A DNA stretch of 64,000 nucleotides, from contig NZ_AP022613.1 in assembly GCF_010730195.1 (NCBI RefSeq), forward strand, positions 5,394,001 through 5,458,000, written 5' to 3'. Position numbers and translations under genes: made by a program. The notes below the pieces were generated by a model that made no database searches, was not told where the DNA came from, and saw nothing but the letters and a program-made list of their open reading frames with translations. Source of the stretch: Mycobacterium conspicuum. GTDB taxonomy: Bacteria > Actinomycetota > Actinomycetes > Mycobacteriales > Mycobacteriaceae. Shown here one piece after another: positions 16,763 through 25,370 of the stretch; the first letter of the stretch is position 1; each line of letters opens with the position of its first letter.

Positions 16763-18715
16763 GTGACCGAGACCGCAACCGAACACCCCTCCTCGTACCC
16801 GCCGCCGGAACACTTCGTCGAGCAGGCCAACGTTCGCGGCGAGCACTACCAAGAGGCCGAGGAAGACCGGCTGGCCTTCTGGGCCAAGCAGGCGGATCGG
16901 CTCTCGTGGGCAACGCCGTACACCGAAGTGCTGGACTGGTCGGATGCGCCGTTCGCCAAGTGGTTCGTCGGCGGCAAGCTCAACGTCGCCTACAACTGCG
17001 TCGACCGCCACGTCGAGGCCGGCCACAGCGACCGGGTCGCGATTCACTGGGAGGGCGAGCCGGAAGGTCATCAGCGCACCCTGACCTACGCCGATCTGCA
17101 GAACGAGGTGTGCAAAGCGGCCAACGCGCTGAGCGACCTCGGACTGGTGGCCGGTGACCGCGTCGCCATCTATATGCCGCTGATTCCCGAGGCCGTGGTC
17201 GCGATGCTGGCCTGCGCCCGGTTGGGACTCATGCACAGCGTGGTCTTCGGCGGGTTCACCTCGAAGGCTCTCAAGGCCCGGATCGCCGACGCCGAGGCGA
17301 AGCTGCTGATCACCGCCGACGGGCAGTTCCGGCGCGGCCAGCCCGCGCCGCTCAAGGAGGCCGCCGACGAAGCGGTTTCCGAGCCGGACAGCCCCATCGA
17401 GCACGTTCTGGTGGTGCGGCGCACCGGAATTGACGTGTCCTGGAACGACGACCGCGACCTGTGGTGGCACGACGTGGTCGATGCGGCCTCCCCCGAGCAC
17501 ACACCGGAGGCGTTCGACTCCGAGCACCCGCTTTTCCTGCTGTACACCTCGGGAACCACGGGCAAGCCCAAGGGCATCGTGCACACCAGCGGAGGCTATC
17601 TGACCCAGGCCGCCTACACCGTGCACGCCGTCTTCGACGTCAAGCCCGACAGCGACGTGTTCTGGTGCACCGCCGACATCGGCTGGGTCACCGGGCACAC
17701 CTACGGCGTCTACGGTCCGCTGTGCAACGGCATCACCGAGGTTTTGTACGAGGGCACGCCCAATTCGCCCACCGAGCACCGCCACTTCCAGATCATCGAA
17801 AAGTACGGCGTCACAATCTATTACACCGCGCCAACCATGATTCGCACCTTCATGAAGTGGGGCCGTGAGATCCCCGACGCCCACGACCTGTCCAGCCTTC
17901 GGCTGATCGGGTCGGTCGGTGAACCGATCAATCCCGAGGCGTGGCGCTGGTACCGCGAGGTGATCGGCGCGGGCCGCACCCCGGTGGTCGACACCTGGTG
18001 GCAGACCGAGACGGGTTCGGCGATGATCGCGCCGCTACCCGGCGTCACCGCCGCCAAGCCGGGTTCGGCGATGAAGCCGCTGCCCGGCATCTCGGCGAAA
18101 ATCGTTGACGACCATGGCGATCCGCTGCCGCCGGACGCCGAGGGCGAAGAGCATGTCACCGGATACCTGGTCATCGACCAGCCGTGGCCGTCGATGTTGC
18201 GCGGGATCTGGGGCGACCCCGAGCGGTATCGCGACACCTACTGGTCCAAGTTCGCCGACCGCGGCTATTACTTCGCCGGCGACGGCGCCCGCCTCGACCC
18301 CGAGGGCGCGATCTGGGTGCTGGGCCGCATCGACGACGTGATGAACGTGTCCGGGCACCGCATCTCCACCGCCGAGGTGGAGTCGGCGCTCGTTGGCCAC
18401 TCGGCGGTCGCCGAGGCGGCGGTCGTCGGAGTGACCGACGACATCACCGGGCAGGCCATCTGCGCGTTCGTGGTGTTGCGCGGCAACTACCAGCCGCACG
18501 ACGGCACGCACGACGAGCTGCGCGGCGAGGTGGCCAGGGAGATCTCGCCGATCGCCAAGCCACGCGAGATCCACATCGTGCCGGAGCTGCCCAAGACCCG
18601 CAGCGGCAAGATCATGCGCCGGTTGTTGCGCGATGTCGCCGAAAAGCGCGAGCTGGGTGACACATCGACCCTGGTCGACGAAAGCGTGTTCGACGCGATC
18701 CGCGCCGCCAAATAG
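16763..18715 (+). CDS. acs: Acetyl-CoA synthetase
   Basis: 650 residues from the GTG (MTETATEHPSS), matching Mtb Rv3667. It converts acetate, ATP and CoA to acetyl-CoA, AMP and pyrophosphate in the cytosol. Motifs include YTSGTTGKPKG (~260-270), the acetate/CoA region DTWWQTETGS, the hinge and core RIDDVMNVSGHRIST, and a C-terminal PKTRSGKIMRR. Lys616 in that last motif is the lysine acetylated by the cAMP-dependent acetyltransferase in mycobacteria, which links this enzyme to cAMP signalling. An ATG at 16709 would add 18 residues without similarity. Confidence 0.96.
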   Translation: MTETATEHPSSYPPPEHFVEQANVRGEHYQEAEEDRLAFWAKQADRLSWATPYTEVLDWSDAPFAKWFVGGKLNVAYNCVDRHVEAGHSDRVAIHWEGEPEGHQRTLTYADLQNEVCKAANALSDLGLVAGDRVAIYMPLIPEAVVAMLACARLGLMHSVVFGGFTSKALKARIADAEAKLLITADGQFRRGQPAPLKEAADEAVSEPDSPIEHVLVVRRTGIDVSWNDDRDLWWHDVVDAASPEHTPEAFDSEHPLFLLYTSGTTGKPKGIVHTSGGYLTQAAYTVHAVFDVKPDSDVFWCTADIGWVTGHTYGVYGPLCNGITEVLYEGTPNSPTEHRHFQIIEKYGVTIYYTAPTMIRTFMKWGREIPDAHDLSSLRLIGSVGEPINPEAWRWYREVIGAGRTPVVDTWWQTETGSAMIAPLPGVTAAKPGSAMKPLPGISAKIVDDHGDPLPPDAEGEEHVTGYLVIDQPWPSMLRGIWGDPERYRDTYWSKFADRGYYFAGDGARLDPEGAIWVLGRIDDVMNVSGHRISTAEVESALVGHSAVAEAAVVGVTDDITGQAICAFVVLRGNYQPHDGTHDELRGEVAREISPIAKPREIHIVPELPKTRSGKIMRRLLRDVAEKRELGDTSTLVDESVFDAIRAAK

Positions 18716-18724
18716 CGGCGAGCG

Positions 18725-19447
18725 TCAGCCGGCTATCGGGACGAAGCCCGCGCCCGGCCGGTTCTTGGCGTTGATGTCGGCCAGGATCGCGTTGAAGTCC
18801 ATCACGACCGCCGGGGTGTGCAGCGGGATGTACTTGATGATGCAGTCCGGCAGCACGTCGGTGAACGCGCCGTGGATCATGCCGACCAGGAGATTGTTCA
18901 CCGTCACCGGCGCACCGGAATCGCCGGGACGCCCGCACACCTGCATCACGATCGTGCCGGGATCCTGTCCCATCCCCCACGTGACACCGCACGAGTTGCC
19001 GGTGGTGCGGCCTTGTTTGCAGGCGACCTGGCCGAAGGTGGGATCCGGGCCGATGCCGCGGATCACAAAGCCGTTGTAGGTGGCGACCGGCGCCACCTTG
19101 GCCGGGTCGAACTTGATCACGGCGTAATCGAGTTTGTCGTTGCCGGCGACCATGACGCCGACGGTGCCCAGCCGTTCGGCCCCCTCGACGGCCAGCTGGG
19201 CGCCCGGCCCGCCGCAGTGCGCCGAGGTGAAGCCGATGAGTTCGCCGGCCCTGTCGGTGCCGATGGTCGTCAGGGTGCACATCGTGTCCCCGTTGATGAC
19301 GATGCCCGCGCCGCCACCCAACGGCAGCCTCCCGTCGGCCGCCGCGAGCCTGCCGGGCGTCCCCGCCAGCGCCAAGAGCGCGGCCACTACAGCTACCACG
19401 ATGCAGCGCTGTGCCGTGCGCAAAGCAACACCCCTATCGAACGACAT
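18725..19447 (-). CDS. Secreted chymotrypsin-fold serine protease (Rv3668c)
   Basis: 240 residues with a signal peptide (VVAVVAALLALAGTPGRLAAA). The catalytic triad is visible: His in GFTSAHCGG, Asp in DKLDYAVIKFD and Ser in GRPGDSGAPV. Cysteines (MCTLTT with SAHC; VACKQG with NSCGV; VCGRPG with DCIIKY) fit the three disulfides of streptogrisin-like S1 proteases. No propeptide domain is evident. It is convergent with acs, with 9 bp between stop codons. Confidence 0.88.
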   Translation of the reverse strand: MSFDRGVALRTAQRCIVVAVVAALLALAGTPGRLAAADGRLPLGGGAGIVINGDTMCTLTTIGTDRAGELIGFTSAHCGGPGAQLAVEGAERLGTVGVMVAGNDKLDYAVIKFDPAKVAPVATYNGFVIRGIGPDPTFGQVACKQGRTTGNSCGVTWGMGQDPGTIVMQVCGRPGDSGAPVTVNNLLVGMIHGAFTDVLPDCIIKYIPLHTPAVVMDFNAILADINAKNRPGAGFVPIAG

Positions 19448-19751
19448 CCCGAGCGGCCCGGTCAGTCTAGTGGCTGAGGGGCCTCATCCGACCAGGTCGG
19501 CGCGGCGTGGCGCGTCGCCGCGCACCTTCTTGATTCGCTTCGGGCTCAACGGAATCGAGCATTAGAGCAACTTTTTCGCCGCGCTGCCCGGAACAGGCCA
19601 CGCGGTGAACATGGGTATCCGGCAAACGCGGTCTTCGGTTGGCTACGTCTGGCCAGCGTCCGGCTTCGGCTCTAGGGGCCGCGCATGGCAACATGAACCG
19701 CAGTCCGGCTCCCTCGCGCGAGCCAGGCACCCAAGCGAAAGAGGACCGTCC
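19448..19751. other. Intergenic region between divergent protease and holin-like genes
   Basis: About 300 bp with no gene I can support: frames through it lack motifs, and the upstream extension of the next frame is Arg/Ser-rich. An SD-like GAAAGAGG stands just before the GTG at 19752. No clear -10/-35 pair can be named. Confidence 0.4.
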
Positions 19752-20291
19752 GTGAGCAAAGCCGACCGCACCAGTGGTGTGCCCAGCACGCTGACCACGA
19801 TTCCCCTGGCAGACCCGCACGCCAGGCCCGCTGAGCCGTCGATCGGCGATCTGATCAAAGACGCAACCACCCAGGTGTCCACCCTGGTGCGCGCCGAGGT
19901 CGAACTGGCCCGCGCCGAGATCACCCGCGACGTGAAAAAGGGCCTGACCGGCAGTGTCTTCTTCATCGCCGCGATGGTGGTGCTGTTCTACTCCACCTTC
20001 TTTTTCTTCTTCTTCCTGGTCGAGGTGCTCAACATCTGGCTGTGGCGCTGGGTGGCGTTCCTGATCGTGTTCGGGGCCATGGTCCTGGTCGGGGGCGTGC
20101 TGGCCCTGTTTGGCTTCCTGAAGGTGCGCCGAATCCGCGGACCACAACAAACCATCGAGTCGGTCAAGGAGACACGCACCGCGCTGACTCCGGGCCACGA
20201 CAAGGCCCAGGCCGGCACGCCCGCCATCCCCGAGGGCAGCTCGGGCGACAAGGCTCCCAGCGATGCTCGCCCCGATCGCACGGGCTGGTAA
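19752..20291 (+). CDS. Membrane protein of the putative holin/DUF1469 family (Rv3669)
   Basis: 179 residues from a GTG with an AAGAGG SD. Domain order: a cytosolic N-terminus, an amphipathic helix with repeated VRAEVELARAEITRDVKKG that fits DUF1469, two transmembrane helices (FFIAAMVVLFYSTFFFFFFLV and WVAFLIVFGAMVLVGGVLAL, given as separate segments), then a Pro/Ala tail of about 55 residues. Members are small membrane proteins of unknown function; the holin label is only a fold-level resemblance. It is probably co-transcribed with ephE, 10 bp downstream. Confidence 0.8.
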   Translation: MSKADRTSGVPSTLTTIPLADPHARPAEPSIGDLIKDATTQVSTLVRAEVELARAEITRDVKKGLTGSVFFIAAMVVLFYSTFFFFFFLVEVLNIWLWRWVAFLIVFGAMVLVGGVLALFGFLKVRRIRGPQQTIESVKETRTALTPGHDKAQAGTPAIPEGSSGDKAPSDARPDRTGW

Positions 20292-20301
20292 GGGCTGGTA
20301 A

Positions 20302-21252
20302 ATGCCGGCGCCGGACCCGTCGGTAATCCGCATCGCGGGACCGTGGCGTCATCTGGACGTGCACGCGAACGGCATCCGTTTCCACGTCGTCGAAGCCATG
20401 CCCGGCACTGACGAAGACACCCCCGCCACGGCGCGGCCCCTGGTCATGCTGCTGCACGGTTTCGGCTCGTTCTGGTGGTCCTGGCGCCACCAACTGCGCG
20501 GGCTGACCGGGGCCCGGGTGATCGCGGTAGACCTGCGCGGCTACGGCGGTAGCGACAAGCCACCGCGAGGTTATGACGGCTGGACACTGGCCGGCGACAC
20601 GGCCGGGCTGATCCGTGCGCTCGGGCACTCGTCGGCAACGCTGGTCGGCCATGCCGATGGCGGGCTGGCCTGCTGGAGCACCGCACTGCTGCATTCCCGG
20701 CTGGTGCGCGCCATCGCATTGGTCAGCTCGCCGCACCCGGCCGCGCTGCGGCGATCGACGTTGACCCGCCGCGACCAGGGCTACGCGCTGCTGCCGACGC
20801 TGATGCGCTACCAGGTGCCGATCTGGCCGGAGCGCCTGCTGACCAAGGACAACGCAGCGGAGATCGAGCGCCTGGTCCGTAGCCGCAGCAGCGCGAAATG
20901 GCTTGCGTCAGAAGACTTCTCCCAAAGCATCGGCCATCTGCGCCAAGCGATACAAATCCCGGCGGCGGCGCACTGCGCGCTGGAGTACCAGCGCTGGGCG
21001 CTGCGCAGCCAGCTGCGCGACGAAGGCCGGCGCTTCATGAGATCGATGTCCGAACGACTCGCCATCCCGGTGCTGCACCTGCGCGGTGACGCCGATCCCT
21101 ACGTGCTGGCAGATCCCGTCGACCGCACTCGCCGCTACGCGCCGCACGGACGCTACATATCCATTGCCGGCGCAGGACATTTCGGCCATGAAGAAGCGCC
21201 CCAGGAAACCAACAGATACCTGACGAAGTTTTTCGAGCAAGTTCACGGCTGA
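20302..21252 (+). CDS. ephE: Alpha/beta-hydrolase, epoxide hydrolase EphE-like
   Basis: 316 residues. The oxyanion-hole motif is HGFGSFWWSW. The nucleophile elbow is GHADGG, with Asp in place of the Ser of esterases, as in epoxide hydrolases and dehalogenases. The charge relay is RGDADPY, and the catalytic His lies in GAGHFGHEEAP. A cap domain lies between about residues 150 and 235. These enzymes open epoxides through a covalent ester intermediate; the physiological substrate is unknown. The start is ATG at 20302. Confidence 0.85.
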   Translation: MPAPDPSVIRIAGPWRHLDVHANGIRFHVVEAMPGTDEDTPATARPLVMLLHGFGSFWWSWRHQLRGLTGARVIAVDLRGYGGSDKPPRGYDGWTLAGDTAGLIRALGHSSATLVGHADGGLACWSTALLHSRLVRAIALVSSPHPAALRRSTLTRRDQGYALLPTLMRYQVPIWPERLLTKDNAAEIERLVRSRSSAKWLASEDFSQSIGHLRQAIQIPAAAHCALEYQRWALRSQLRDEGRRFMRSMSERLAIPVLHLRGDADPYVLADPVDRTRRYAPHGRYISIAGAGHFGHEEAPQETNRYLTKFFEQVHG

Positions 21253-21253
21253 G

Positions 21254-21361
21254 CTGATGGTGATGACCCGCTGCGCCCGGCTTCGCCGCGCTTGCGATCA
21301 TCACTAACTGATGGTGATGACCCGCTGCGCCCGGCTTCGCCGCGCTTGCGATCATCACTAA
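21254..21361. repeat. Two identical 54-bp tandem repeats (family copy B)
   Basis: Two exact units begin at 21254 and 21308. Each carries the 35-bp core found at 11.0 kb (starting GACCCGCTGCGCCCGGC and ending GCGCTTGCGATC), flanked here by GTGATGA and TCATCAC. Each unit can therefore fold into a long hairpin with ends paired. The array lies between convergent genes, and its last bases overlap the stop codon of marP, so it may act as a bidirectional terminator. Confidence 0.9.
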
Positions 21362-22551
21362 CTGACGCAGGCCCCCGTCGGCACCGGTTGGGTGTCGCCG
21401 ATCTTGTCGAGCTGGCTGGAGACCTCAGCGGTCGTCAACACAAAACCCGTGTCGGCATCGTCGACCGCGGCGCCGAATACCACACCCAGCACGTGACCGT
21501 CGAGGTCGATCAACGGCCCACCCGAATTGCCTTGCTCCACATTGGCTCTGATCGTGTAGACGTCGCGGGTGACCGGCGCCGGATCCCGATAGATGTCGGG
21601 TCCGCTGAGCTTGATGGCCTCGCGAATCCGGGCGGGTGTGGCAGTGAAGTTACCGCCGCCGGGATAGCCCAGCACCACCACGCTGGCACCCGATTTCGCC
21701 TCCGCCTGGGCGAAGGCCAACGGCGGCGGCGGCAGATTCGGCACGGCGAGAATGGCGATGTCGACCGACGGGTCGTAGGACACCACGGTGGCGTCGAGCG
21801 GGTTACCGCTGGCGTAGACCTGGATGCTGCTGGACCCGGCCACGACGTGCGCGTTGGTCATGACCCGGTCGGGCGATATCACGAATCCGCTGCCCTCCAA
21901 CACTTTCTGGCAGCTGGGGGCCAGGCTGCGGACCTTGACCACGCTCGGCTGGGCGGCCAGCACCACCGGGTTGTTGATCAGCGCCGGGTCCGGTGACGCG
22001 ACGGGAATCACCGGGGTGCGACTGAATGGCTCCAGCACCGCGGGCAGGCCGGAAGTGTTCAGCAGCGCGGACAACCGCTTGGGCACCGTCTTCAGCCACG
22101 GCGGCGCAACGTCGTTGACCGACGCGAGCACCCGCGAACCCTTGACCGCCGAAGCCAACTCGGGCTGATCCTTCGACTGCGTCAGCGGCGTCGCCAACAA
22201 CCAGGCCGCGGTCAGCACCACCACCAGTTGCACGCCCACGCCGATGACCGAGTCGACCAATCGCACTGTGCTGCTACGGATCGCGCCGCGGACCGCGCGG
22301 CCCAGCACCACTCCCGCGACCTCGCCGACGACCACCAGCGCCAGGATGAGGAATAAGGCGGCGAACAGCTTGGCGCGCGGCGCGGCGATGTGGGCGACGA
22401 TATGCGGCGCCAGCAACACCCCCGCGATCGCGCCCAGCAGCACACCGACAAACGACAGCAGCGAGCCGAGCGCCCCCGACCGCCAACCCGAGATCGCCGC
22501 GATGAACGCCACCGCCAGCACGGCGACGTCCAACCACTGCGAGGGGGTCAT
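21358..22551 (-). CDS. marP: MarP, membrane-bound periplasmic serine protease
   Basis: 397 residues from the ATG of MTPSQWLD, equal to the Mtb protein; an ATG at 22560 overlapping the previous stop is an alternative. Four N-terminal helices (CvpA-like, residues 1-~150) precede a chymotrypsin-fold protease. The His is in VMTNAHVVAG, the Asp in SYDPSVDIAIL and the Ser in EQGNSGGPL. Flanking Cys residues (SCQKV, GACVS) fit the known disulfide. In Mtb MarP is needed for acid resistance and activates the peptidoglycan hydrolase RipA. The residue before the catalytic Ser is Asn (GNSGG) where I recall Asp (GDSGG) in Mtb. Confidence 0.93.
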   Translation of the reverse strand: MTPSQWLDVAVLAVAFIAAISGWRSGALGSLLSFVGVLLGAIAGVLLAPHIVAHIAAPRAKLFAALFLILALVVVGEVAGVVLGRAVRGAIRSSTVRLVDSVIGVGVQLVVVLTAAWLLATPLTQSKDQPELASAVKGSRVLASVNDVAPPWLKTVPKRLSALLNTSGLPAVLEPFSRTPVIPVASPDPALINNPVVLAAQPSVVKVRSLAPSCQKVLEGSGFVISPDRVMTNAHVVAGSSSIQVYASGNPLDATVVSYDPSVDIAILAVPNLPPPPLAFAQAEAKSGASVVVLGYPGGGNFTATPARIREAIKLSGPDIYRDPAPVTRDVYTIRANVEQGNSGGPLIDLDGHVLGVVFGAAVDDADTGFVLTTAEVSSQLDKIGDTQPVPTGACVS

Positions 22552-22556
22552 CGTAT

Positions 22557-23327
22557 TCATCGCCGGCCGCCCTGCTCACCGACCAGCGTCATCGCCTCGT
22601 CCAGCTCACGCAGATCGTCGGTGTCCCAAGGCTTGGCCCAGCCGGCCACGTCGAGCACCGCGGAGATCACCTGGCCAGTGAACCCCCACACCAGCATCTG
22701 GTTCAGCAGAAACGCCGGGCCCGCCCAGCGACGGCCGAGGTCGCCGCGGTAGACCATCAGCCGGTTGGCCGGATTTATGAAGGCGCGCACCGGAACCCGC
22801 GACACGATCGCCGTTTCGGTTTCGTTGACGACGGCCACCGGTCCCGGATCCGGCGAGTAGGCCAGCACCGGAACCACGTGAAACTGCGACGGCGCGATGA
22901 ACGTCCGCTCCATGGTGGCCAACGGATACAACCGGCTGACGTCGATCCCGGTTTCTTCGGCGGCCTCGCGCAGGGCGGTGGACACCGGCCCGTCGTCGGT
23001 GGGATCCGACGCGCCGCCGGGGAAGGCCGCCTGGCCCGCATGGTGACTCAATGTCGAGGCGCGCACCGTCAGCAGCAGGTCGGCGTCGTCGGGGGGGCCG
23101 CCGTCGGCGGGGCCGCTCTCCGGACCGGAGAACAACACCAGGACCGCGGCCTCGCGGCTGCGGCGACCGACCGAAGACACGGCTCGGGCGGCGGTCACCA
23201 TCGCCAGCACATCGGCCGGCAGTCGGCGTCGGTACGCATCCGGTATCTGCCCGATGTTGTCGACGAGCGGACGCAACCAGGACGGCCCAACGTCGGGCGT
23301 CAGGGGGGCCTTAACACACATCAGCAC
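22557..23327 (-). CDS. Nudix hydrolase, CoA pyrophosphatase type (Rv3672c)
   Basis: 256 residues. The Nudix box reads AFPGGASDPTDDGPVSTALR followed by EAAEETGI, the variant seen in NudL-type CoA diphosphatases. These split CoA and its derivatives to 3',5'-ADP and phosphopantetheine. Start: GTG at 23327, 9 nt after a GGAGG SD; ATG at 23321 is an alternative. Upstream of marP with stop and start overlapping, so probably one operon 3673c-3672c-marP. Confidence 0.85.
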   Translation of the reverse strand: MLMCVKAPLTPDVGPSWLRPLVDNIGQIPDAYRRRLPADVLAMVTAARAVSSVGRRSREAAVLVLFSGPESGPADGGPPDDADLLLTVRASTLSHHAGQAAFPGGASDPTDDGPVSTALREAAEETGIDVSRLYPLATMERTFIAPSQFHVVPVLAYSPDPGPVAVVNETETAIVSRVPVRAFINPANRLMVYRGDLGRRWAGPAFLLNQMLVWGFTGQVISAVLDVAGWAKPWDTDDLRELDEAMTLVGEQGGRR

Positions 23328-23368
23328 TCACCGGCGCCTCCGTTGCGTCCTCTTATCCCGCTTACCCT

Positions 23369-24004
23369 CTAGTTTCCGACCGCCGCCGCGATCTCGTCGG
23401 CACTGGCAAACGCCCGCGGCAGCGTCTGGGCAACGCTACCGTCCACCCGCAGGACCACCGTCGCGGGCATCACATTTGCGACCCGCAATGCCGTCGCGAC
23501 CAGACGTCGACCGTCCTGCAAGGTCGGAAGCCGAACACCGAGCTCCGCCAGCCGCAGCAGGGCCGCCGTCTCGTTCTCGTCTTGGTGCACCGTCACCACC
23601 ATCACGTCGGGGCCTACGCGTCGTTGGTATTCGGCCATCGCGGGCAGTTCGCGCATGCACGGCCCGCACCATTGCGCCCACAGGTTCAGCACCACCCGGT
23701 GCCCGGCCAACGCCTGGGCGACGTCGACGGGTGATCCGTCCGCCGCGCACTCCACCACCACCCCGCGCAGTGCCGTCGAAGTCGGTGCTCCAACGCCTGC
23801 GGGGGCCGGACAGGGCGGCAGATCCGCACGTGCGCGCGGCCTGGCCAATGCGGCGGGCGTGTCCGCGTCGCGGTGTTCGCGGCCGACCGCGGCCTGCGGC
23901 GTGGCCGGCGTCGGCTGCTGGTCCCGCAGCTGGGCCGCCAGCGCCACGATCAGCGCCGCCACCACCGTCAGGACGGCGATGGTCCACCGGGTTCGTACGG
24001 TCAC
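23369..24004 (-). CDS. Membrane-anchored thioredoxin-like protein (Rv3673c)
   Basis: 211 residues: an N-terminal membrane anchor (WTIAVLTVVAALIVALAAQL), a low-complexity Pro/Ala linker, then a thioredoxin fold of the TlpA/ResA type with active site WAQWCGPCMRELP and the cis-Pro region VMPATVVL. It should work as a thiol-disulfide reductant or oxidant outside the cytoplasmic membrane. It is located 6 bp after nth and upstream of the CoA pyrophosphatase. Confidence 0.88.
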   Translation of the reverse strand: MTVRTRWTIAVLTVVAALIVALAAQLRDQQPTPATPQAAVGREHRDADTPAALARPRARADLPPCPAPAGVGAPTSTALRGVVVECAADGSPVDVAQALAGHRVVLNLWAQWCGPCMRELPAMAEYQRRVGPDVMVVTVHQDENETAALLRLAELGVRLPTLQDGRRLVATALRVANVMPATVVLRVDGSVAQTLPRAFASADEIAAAVGN

Positions 24005-24010
24005 GAGAGA

Positions 24011-24820
24011 TTAGAGACCGGCTAGTGCCAGCAGGTGCTCGGTTTCCGGGCCCTGCACCAGGGGCGCGGCGAGCAGCGGTTCGACGGGACCGAGGCCGAA
24101 AGACGGGCAGTCTTTGGCGAGCACGCAGACACCGCATGCCGGCTTGCGGGCGTGGCACACGCGGCGGCCGTGGAAGATCACCCGGTGGCTCAGCAGCGTC
24201 CACTCACTGCGCTCGATCAGCTCACCGACCGCGTGCTCCACCTTGACCGGGTCCTCTTCGGCGGTCCAGCGCCAGCGCCGCACCAGACGCCCGAAGTGTG
24301 TGTCTACGGTGATTCCCGGGATATCGAAGGCGTTACCCAGGATCACGTTGGCGGTCTTGCGCCCCACTCCGGGCAGCGTGACCAGCTCGGCCATGGTCGC
24401 CGGCACCTCGCCGTCGAACCGCTCGACCAGCGCCTGACCGAGCCCGATGAGCGACGCCGCCTTATTGCGATAGAAACCGGTGGGACGGATGAGGGTCTCA
24501 AGTTCGGTGCGGTCGGCCTGCGCGTAGTCCAGGGCCGTCCGGTATCGCGCGAACAAAGCGGGCGTCGTCATGTTCACTCGCTTGTCGGTGCTCTGCGCCG
24601 ACAGGATCGTGGCCACCGTCAGCTCCAGCGGCGAGGTGAAGTCAAGCTCGCAGTATGCGTGCGGAAATGCTTGCGCCAGTGCACGATTCATGCGCCGGGC
24701 CCGTCGCACCAAACCAACCCTGGTCTCGTCCGCAAAGCGTTGGGGCACAACCGCCGTGGGCTTGGCCGGCTTGGAGACGGGCACTGCCTTGGAGCGCCGG
24801 GACGACTTTGCCGCTGTCAC
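24011..24820 (-). CDS. nth: Endonuclease III, base-excision DNA glycosylase/AP lyase
   Basis: 269 residues. Helix-hairpin-helix with catalytic Lys: LPGVGRKTANVIL; catalytic Asp: GITVDTHFGRL. The [4Fe-4S] cluster site is C-x6-C-x2-C-x5-C (CHARKPACGVCVLAKDC) near residues 225-241. It removes oxidised pyrimidines and cuts the abasic strand. A basic N-terminal extension of about 35 residues (KSSRRSKAVPVSKPAK) goes beyond the E. coli length. Divergent from the small membrane-protein gene at 24877. Confidence 0.95.
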   Translation of the reverse strand: MTAAKSSRRSKAVPVSKPAKPTAVVPQRFADETRVGLVRRARRMNRALAQAFPHAYCELDFTSPLELTVATILSAQSTDKRVNMTTPALFARYRTALDYAQADRTELETLIRPTGFYRNKAASLIGLGQALVERFDGEVPATMAELVTLPGVGRKTANVILGNAFDIPGITVDTHFGRLVRRWRWTAEEDPVKVEHAVGELIERSEWTLLSHRVIFHGRRVCHARKPACGVCVLAKDCPSFGLGPVEPLLAAPLVQGPETEHLLALAGL

Positions 24821-24876
24821 CTACGACAGAGTACTGATTTCGTGATCTCACCGAGACCTCGTGTTGATGCAAGGCC

Positions 24877-25272
24877 ATGTTTACTCTCCTAGTGTCATGG
24901 TTGCTGGCCGCCCTCGTGCCGGGACTGCTGATGATCGCCACGCTGGGACTGGGGCGTCTGGAAAAGGAGCTGGCCCAGGCCGGCATCACCGCGACCGACG
25001 TCGACGAGTTTGTGGAGAACGCCGACGCCGTCGACGTGCACACGCTGGCTCGCGAGGGCATGCCGGAGGCACTGGACTATCTGCACCGACGTCAGGCCCA
25101 GCGGGCTGCTGACTTCCCGCCGTCGGGCCGCCATGCCAGGCCGGAGGACTCCGGCCCGCTAGGTGGCGGACACTTCGACATCGACGACGAGCCCACTTTG
25201 CCCACACAGATGCACAAGCATCCGCCAGCCAATCCAGAGGTAACCGGCACCAGACACGTCAATCGTGTGTAG
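24877..25272 (+). CDS. Small membrane protein (Rv3675)
   Basis: 131 residues. One N-terminal transmembrane helix (FTLLVSWLLAALVPGLLMIATLGL), then a helical segment (EKELAQAGITATDVDEFVEN) and a hydrophilic tail with His/Pro/Asp residues. It corresponds to Mtb Rv3675, of unknown function. It precedes crp by 98 bp and may share its transcript, though crp has a good SD and a leader of its own. Confidence 0.75.
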   Translation: MFTLLVSWLLAALVPGLLMIATLGLGRLEKELAQAGITATDVDEFVENADAVDVHTLAREGMPEALDYLHRRQAQRAADFPPSGRHARPEDSGPLGGGHFDIDDEPTLPTQMHKHPPANPEVTGTRHVNRV

Positions 25273-25370
25273 CGTTGGCAGGTCGAACCGATTGGCATAA
25301 CCTCAGGTTCAAGCCAGTCGCAAGAGGGTGGCCTGCACGTATCACTTCGTTGGAGAGCTGAAGAGGCAAC

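Noticed and set aside
24840..24860. Crp-like palindrome GTGATCTCAC upstream of the Rv3675-like gene
   Set aside because: Half-sites are separated by 2 bp where Crp needs 6; taken as chance.
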